Shown one piece after another: positions 15,329 through 16,976 of a DNA stretch of 16,976 nucleotides. Under the pieces are notes generated by a model. The model did not search any database and was not told where the DNA came from. It saw only the letters and a list, made by a program, of their open reading frames with translations. The stretch is from an uncultured Bacteroidota bacterium (lineage in GTDB: Bacteria > Bacteroidota > Bacteroidia > Chitinophagales > Chitinophagaceae), in assembly GCA_937928385.1 (NCBI GenBank), contig CALEZD010000105.1:1-16976 (forward strand), given 5' to 3'. The position numbers and the translations under genes are program-made. Each line of letters opens with the position of its first letter. Position 1 is the stretch's first letter.

Positions 15329-15352
15329 TATATTCAATGCTTATTGAATATA
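15329..15352. promoter_or_regulatory. perfect inverted repeat before the small membrane gene
   Basis: TATATTCAAT (15329-15338) and ATTGAATATA (15343-15352) are perfect complements around GCTT. The site lies 21 bases before the preferred ATG at 15373 and covers an alternative ATG at 15337. Size and symmetry fit a dimeric regulator's operator; an RNA hairpin is also possible. Confidence 0.45.
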
Positions 15353-15372
15353 ATAGATCAACCTATAAAAAC

Positions 15373-15588
15373 ATGAACAATAATACTAAGCGGAATATTC
15401 TACTGATAACCATCAAGACCGTTGTCATGGGCGGTCTAATGTTTTTGTTTTATTATTATGCCGATAAAATTGAACTTAAGAAAGCCTTACTCAAAGCTGC
15501 GACTTTTGGTTTATTAGTCGGCATGGTAAGTACATGGGGTGAAAATTGGTGGATAAACAAGAATAACAAAAAGAAAACAGACTCTTGA
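15373..15588 (+). CDS. small two-helix membrane protein, function unknown
   Basis: From the ATG at 15373 the protein has 71 residues. The frame opens at 15337, which would add 12 residues but would put the start inside the inverted repeat at 15329-15352. A basic N-terminus (MNNNTKRN) is followed by a hydrophobic segment (ILLITIKTVVMGGLMFLFYYYA). A short charged loop (DKIELKK) leads to a second, weaker helix (ATFGLLVGMVSTWG) and a lysine-rich tail. That predicts an inner-membrane hairpin with both ends in the cytoplasm. No family is recognised. It is enclosed between the purL terminator and its own strong terminator, so it is a separate unit. The presence of both hairpins supports it being a real gene. 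Confidence 0.6.
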   Translation: MNNNTKRNILLITIKTVVMGGLMFLFYYYADKIELKKALLKAATFGLLVGMVSTWGENWWINKNNKKKTDS

Positions 15589-15590
15589 TT

Positions 15591-15628
15591 AAAAACAAAA
15601 GGGCTGCTAATGCAGCCCTTTTGTTTTT
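15591..15628. terminator. bidirectional terminator between converging genes
   Basis: AAAAACAAAAGGGCTGC (15591-15607) and GCAGCCCTTTTGTTTTT (15612-15628) form a perfect 17-bp stem with loop TAAT. A-rich and T-rich ends supply a U-tract in both directions, so it serves both the small membrane gene (+) and the gene ending at 15645 (-). The GGGCTGC/GCAGCCC core is the same as in the purL terminator 300 bp away. Confidence 0.92.
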
Positions 15629-15644
15629 ATCGCTGAGGAATAGC

Positions 15645-16010
15645 TTATCCTTCAGCCTCAACCTTATGAATTTCTTCTACCTTCTTTATAAACTCCCCTA
15701 TAGCGGAATTAGAACCATGCCCATAGCTATCTATAAGCATTCCTTTCACGCCGTCCTGAGTCACAATACAATATAATATTGCATTATCGCCTGGGTCTGA
15801 CGCGCCCTCAAAGCGGTAAAAATTATCAATCCTTACCTCTTGTGGGCCGAAGTATTTATCTACGGCCGGTGCATGCAATTTCCCGCTTTTCACAGTAAAG
15901 TTTTCAGCATATCCTTTTTTAACTGCACTTGTGGTGAGGCTGCTAAGGGTATTCATATCCTCAGTGCTATGTTCAGCTTCTTTATCGAACTCATTGTTTT
16001 CGACCAGCAT
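15645..16010 (-). CDS. small Bacteroidota protein of the family misnamed PRPP synthetase
   Basis: The protein has 121 residues and is cytoplasmic, with no signal or membrane segment. The pattern MNTLSSLTTSAVKKGYAENF, then VRIDNFYRFEGASDPGDNAILYCI and GVKGMLIDSYGHGSN, resembles a family of about 100 residues in Sphingobacteriia and Chitinophagia that databases often label phosphoribosylpyrophosphate synthetase. It has none of the PRPP-synthetase motifs and is a third of that enzyme's size, so the name should not be taken as function. The ATG at 15954-15956 gives 103 residues and begins where I expect family similarity to begin. The ATG at 16008-16010 adds an acidic 18-residue extension. Both starts are possible, and no Shine-Dalgarno decides between them. 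It lies 145 bp after the GDPD-like gene on the same strand. Confidence 0.7.
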   Translation of the reverse strand: MLVENNEFDKEAEHSTEDMNTLSSLTTSAVKKGYAENFTVKSGKLHAPAVDKYFGPQEVRIDNFYRFEGASDPGDNAILYCIVTQDGVKGMLIDSYGHGSNSAIGEFIKKVEEIHKVEAEG

Positions 16011-16155
16011 ATAATATGTTTTAATTTATAAACAATAATTACAGGTATAGCAATAGTTTATTGCGTACTGTAATAACATCAGAAGCAGTAAGTTGTTTAA
16101 GCGCGACGGGGGTTTAGCGAAGTTTTATGAAAACGACCATGAGTATTAAGGGCCG

Positions 16156-16806
16156 CTATACTCTTCTCTGTCTGTTAAAAAATTTGTCCGCCTCGATAGG
16201 CAAATCCGTACAAATAGAAATAAGTGGATGGTCTGCAATACCCGCTTCATTTATCATCTCCCACAAAGCCATATGTTCTCTCGCATGCAATTCAGGTGAT
16301 ACTACACAAACCTCTTTACCATGCTCTATGTATTGATTAATATCTGCTGCACTATACCATTTTTCCGTATAACTATCCATCCAAATGCCATTGGATTCTT
16401 CGTATGCTATGGGGGTCTTTACAAACTCGTTTACACTGGTGAAAAAACGCAATTCTGATTTTCTATACCCGAAATACAATTGAGGCATAGACATATCGAA
16501 GGTGAAATAGTTAATCTTATAGCCGGCTAGTGACAATTTTATTTTCTCATGCAACCCGTCAGATTTGATATTGATTGCCAGTAAAGCATTCTCGTCAATG
16601 TTATTACTAAACATCGTCAGAAAATCGTCCCATAGCAACAACTCAGTTTCATCTCGCGGAATGTCATGGGCAATGACCAATTTTCCTAAATAATCTCTGA
16701 TATCGGTTTCTATTCCCAAACCCATATCTATCGCTCGTTGAAATGCAATGACGCTATTCTTCTCAGATTGGTCCTTCCAGTATCCCCTGTGAGCAATGAT
16801 TTTCAT
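16156..16806 (-). CDS. glycerophosphodiester phosphodiesterase-like protein
   Basis: The protein has 216 residues, slightly short for the GDPD family, which has a TIM-barrel fold. The metal-binding and catalytic residues of the N-terminal half are present: His6-Arg-Gly in IIAHRG, Glu15 and Asn17 in SEKNSVIAFQ, Glu33 and Asp35 in GIETDIRD, and His47 in LVIAHD. The usual EIK motif reads NIKSDGL (79-85), with Asn in place of Glu. FDMSMP (103-108) and IWMDSY (141-146) follow. This pattern recalls GDPD-like proteins found in surface-polysaccharide loci; that is from memory and uncertain. No signal peptide is seen, so it is probably cytoplasmic. Family enzymes hydrolyse glycerophosphodiesters to glycerol-3-phosphate and an alcohol. 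The divergent NIK motif means a different substrate is possible. Confidence 0.78.
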   Translation of the reverse strand: MKIIAHRGYWKDQSEKNSVIAFQRAIDMGLGIETDIRDYLGKLVIAHDIPRDETELLLWDDFLTMFSNNIDENALLAINIKSDGLHEKIKLSLAGYKINYFTFDMSMPQLYFGYRKSELRFFTSVNEFVKTPIAYEESNGIWMDSYTEKWYSAADINQYIEHGKEVCVVSPELHAREHMALWEMINEAGIADHPLISICTDLPIEADKFFNRQRRV

Positions 16807-16830
16807 ATGATAAAAGTAATGATAAAAGCA
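16807..16830. repeat. two tandem 12-bp repeats abutting the GDPD-like start codon
   Basis: ATGATAAAAGTA (16807-16818) and ATGATAAAAGCA (16819-16830) differ at one base and lie directly upstream of the minus-strand ATG. The minus strand reads TACTTTTATCAT just before the ATG, so the copy nearest the gene contains TACTTTTA, one base from a -7 element. If used, that element would give an almost leaderless transcript. Confidence 0.4.
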
Positions 16831-16976
16831 ATTGTAAAGTTGTGCCGGGACCTAAAACAACTACGATTGTACAAGGTAACCAACAATATGAAAAATATAA
16901 ACGAGCGGGAACCAACCTGTAAACAGCTTCATGTGACAACCAGGTTTATATACTAAAAAGCGACGGGTATCATGTG
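16831..16976. other. right edge of the window, no gene seen
   Basis: Short frames on the plus strand (for example up to 16956) have no start context or family features. The stretch presumably holds the upstream region of the GDPD-like gene. The gene to its right lies outside the window. Confidence 0.5.

Noticed and set aside
15585..15776. A 63-codon plus-strand frame after the small membrane gene
   Set aside because: It runs through the bidirectional terminator and the antisense of the following gene.

Overview
The window looks like chromosomal DNA of a Bacteroidota species, most likely of the Chitinophagaceae/Sphingobacteriia type. The evidence is the family content: a DUF4783 protein, a bacterial GH3 enzyme, a CtpA-like S41 protease, a FadL/OmpP1 barrel paired with an SGNH lipoprotein, small-type PurL, and a small protein of a Bacteroidota family that is usually misnamed PRPP synthetase. 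TAnnTTTG-type -7 promoter elements and the near absence of strong Shine-Dalgarno sites agree with this. There is no sign of a plasmid, prophage, insertion sequence, CRISPR array, tRNA or rRNA. Layout, left to right. 1-63: probable 3' tail of an upstream gene. 83-499 (+): small secreted DUF4783 protein, ending tail to tail with a polytopic membrane protein (493-1833, -) with a 7-bp overlap. 1919-3415 (+): GH3 adenylating enzyme, 4 bp from the end of a C-terminal processing protease (3420-5120, -). 5121-6224: a 1.1-kb non-coding block with four GGAACAAAA cores about 84 bp apart, long nested palindromes and a GTCACTGCGAGG-type repeat; it is the most unusual part of the window. 6225-7076 (+): secreted leucine-rich-repeat protein, followed by a strong hairpin terminator that mainly serves the opposing operon. 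7129-9708 (-): ompP1/fadL-like barrel gene followed by an SGNH lipoprotein gene. 9852-11954 (-): radA followed by a comF-type phosphoribosyltransferase gene. 11955-12289: AT-rich gap with a promoter-like element and a hairpin that could bound a small RNA or a long radA leader. 12290-12952 (-): small outer-membrane barrel, divergent from purL (13072-15279, +). 15373-15588 (+): tiny two-helix membrane protein between two terminators that share a stem core. 15645-16010 and 16156-16806 (-): a small Bacteroidota-specific protein and a glycerophosphodiesterase-like protein. How the genes work together: most are independent housekeeping or envelope genes. Two short operons can be supported, radA-comF (DNA recombination and DNA-uptake themes) and the FadL-like barrel with its SGNH lipoprotein (outer-membrane handling of hydrophobic or acylated substrates). 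Envelope functions dominate. PurL stands alone here without purS or purQ. I found no clear undescribed multigene system; the best candidates for something new are the repeat block at 5.2-6.0 kb, the possible RNA at 12.0-12.27 kb and the off-consensus catalytic blocks of the SGNH protein.
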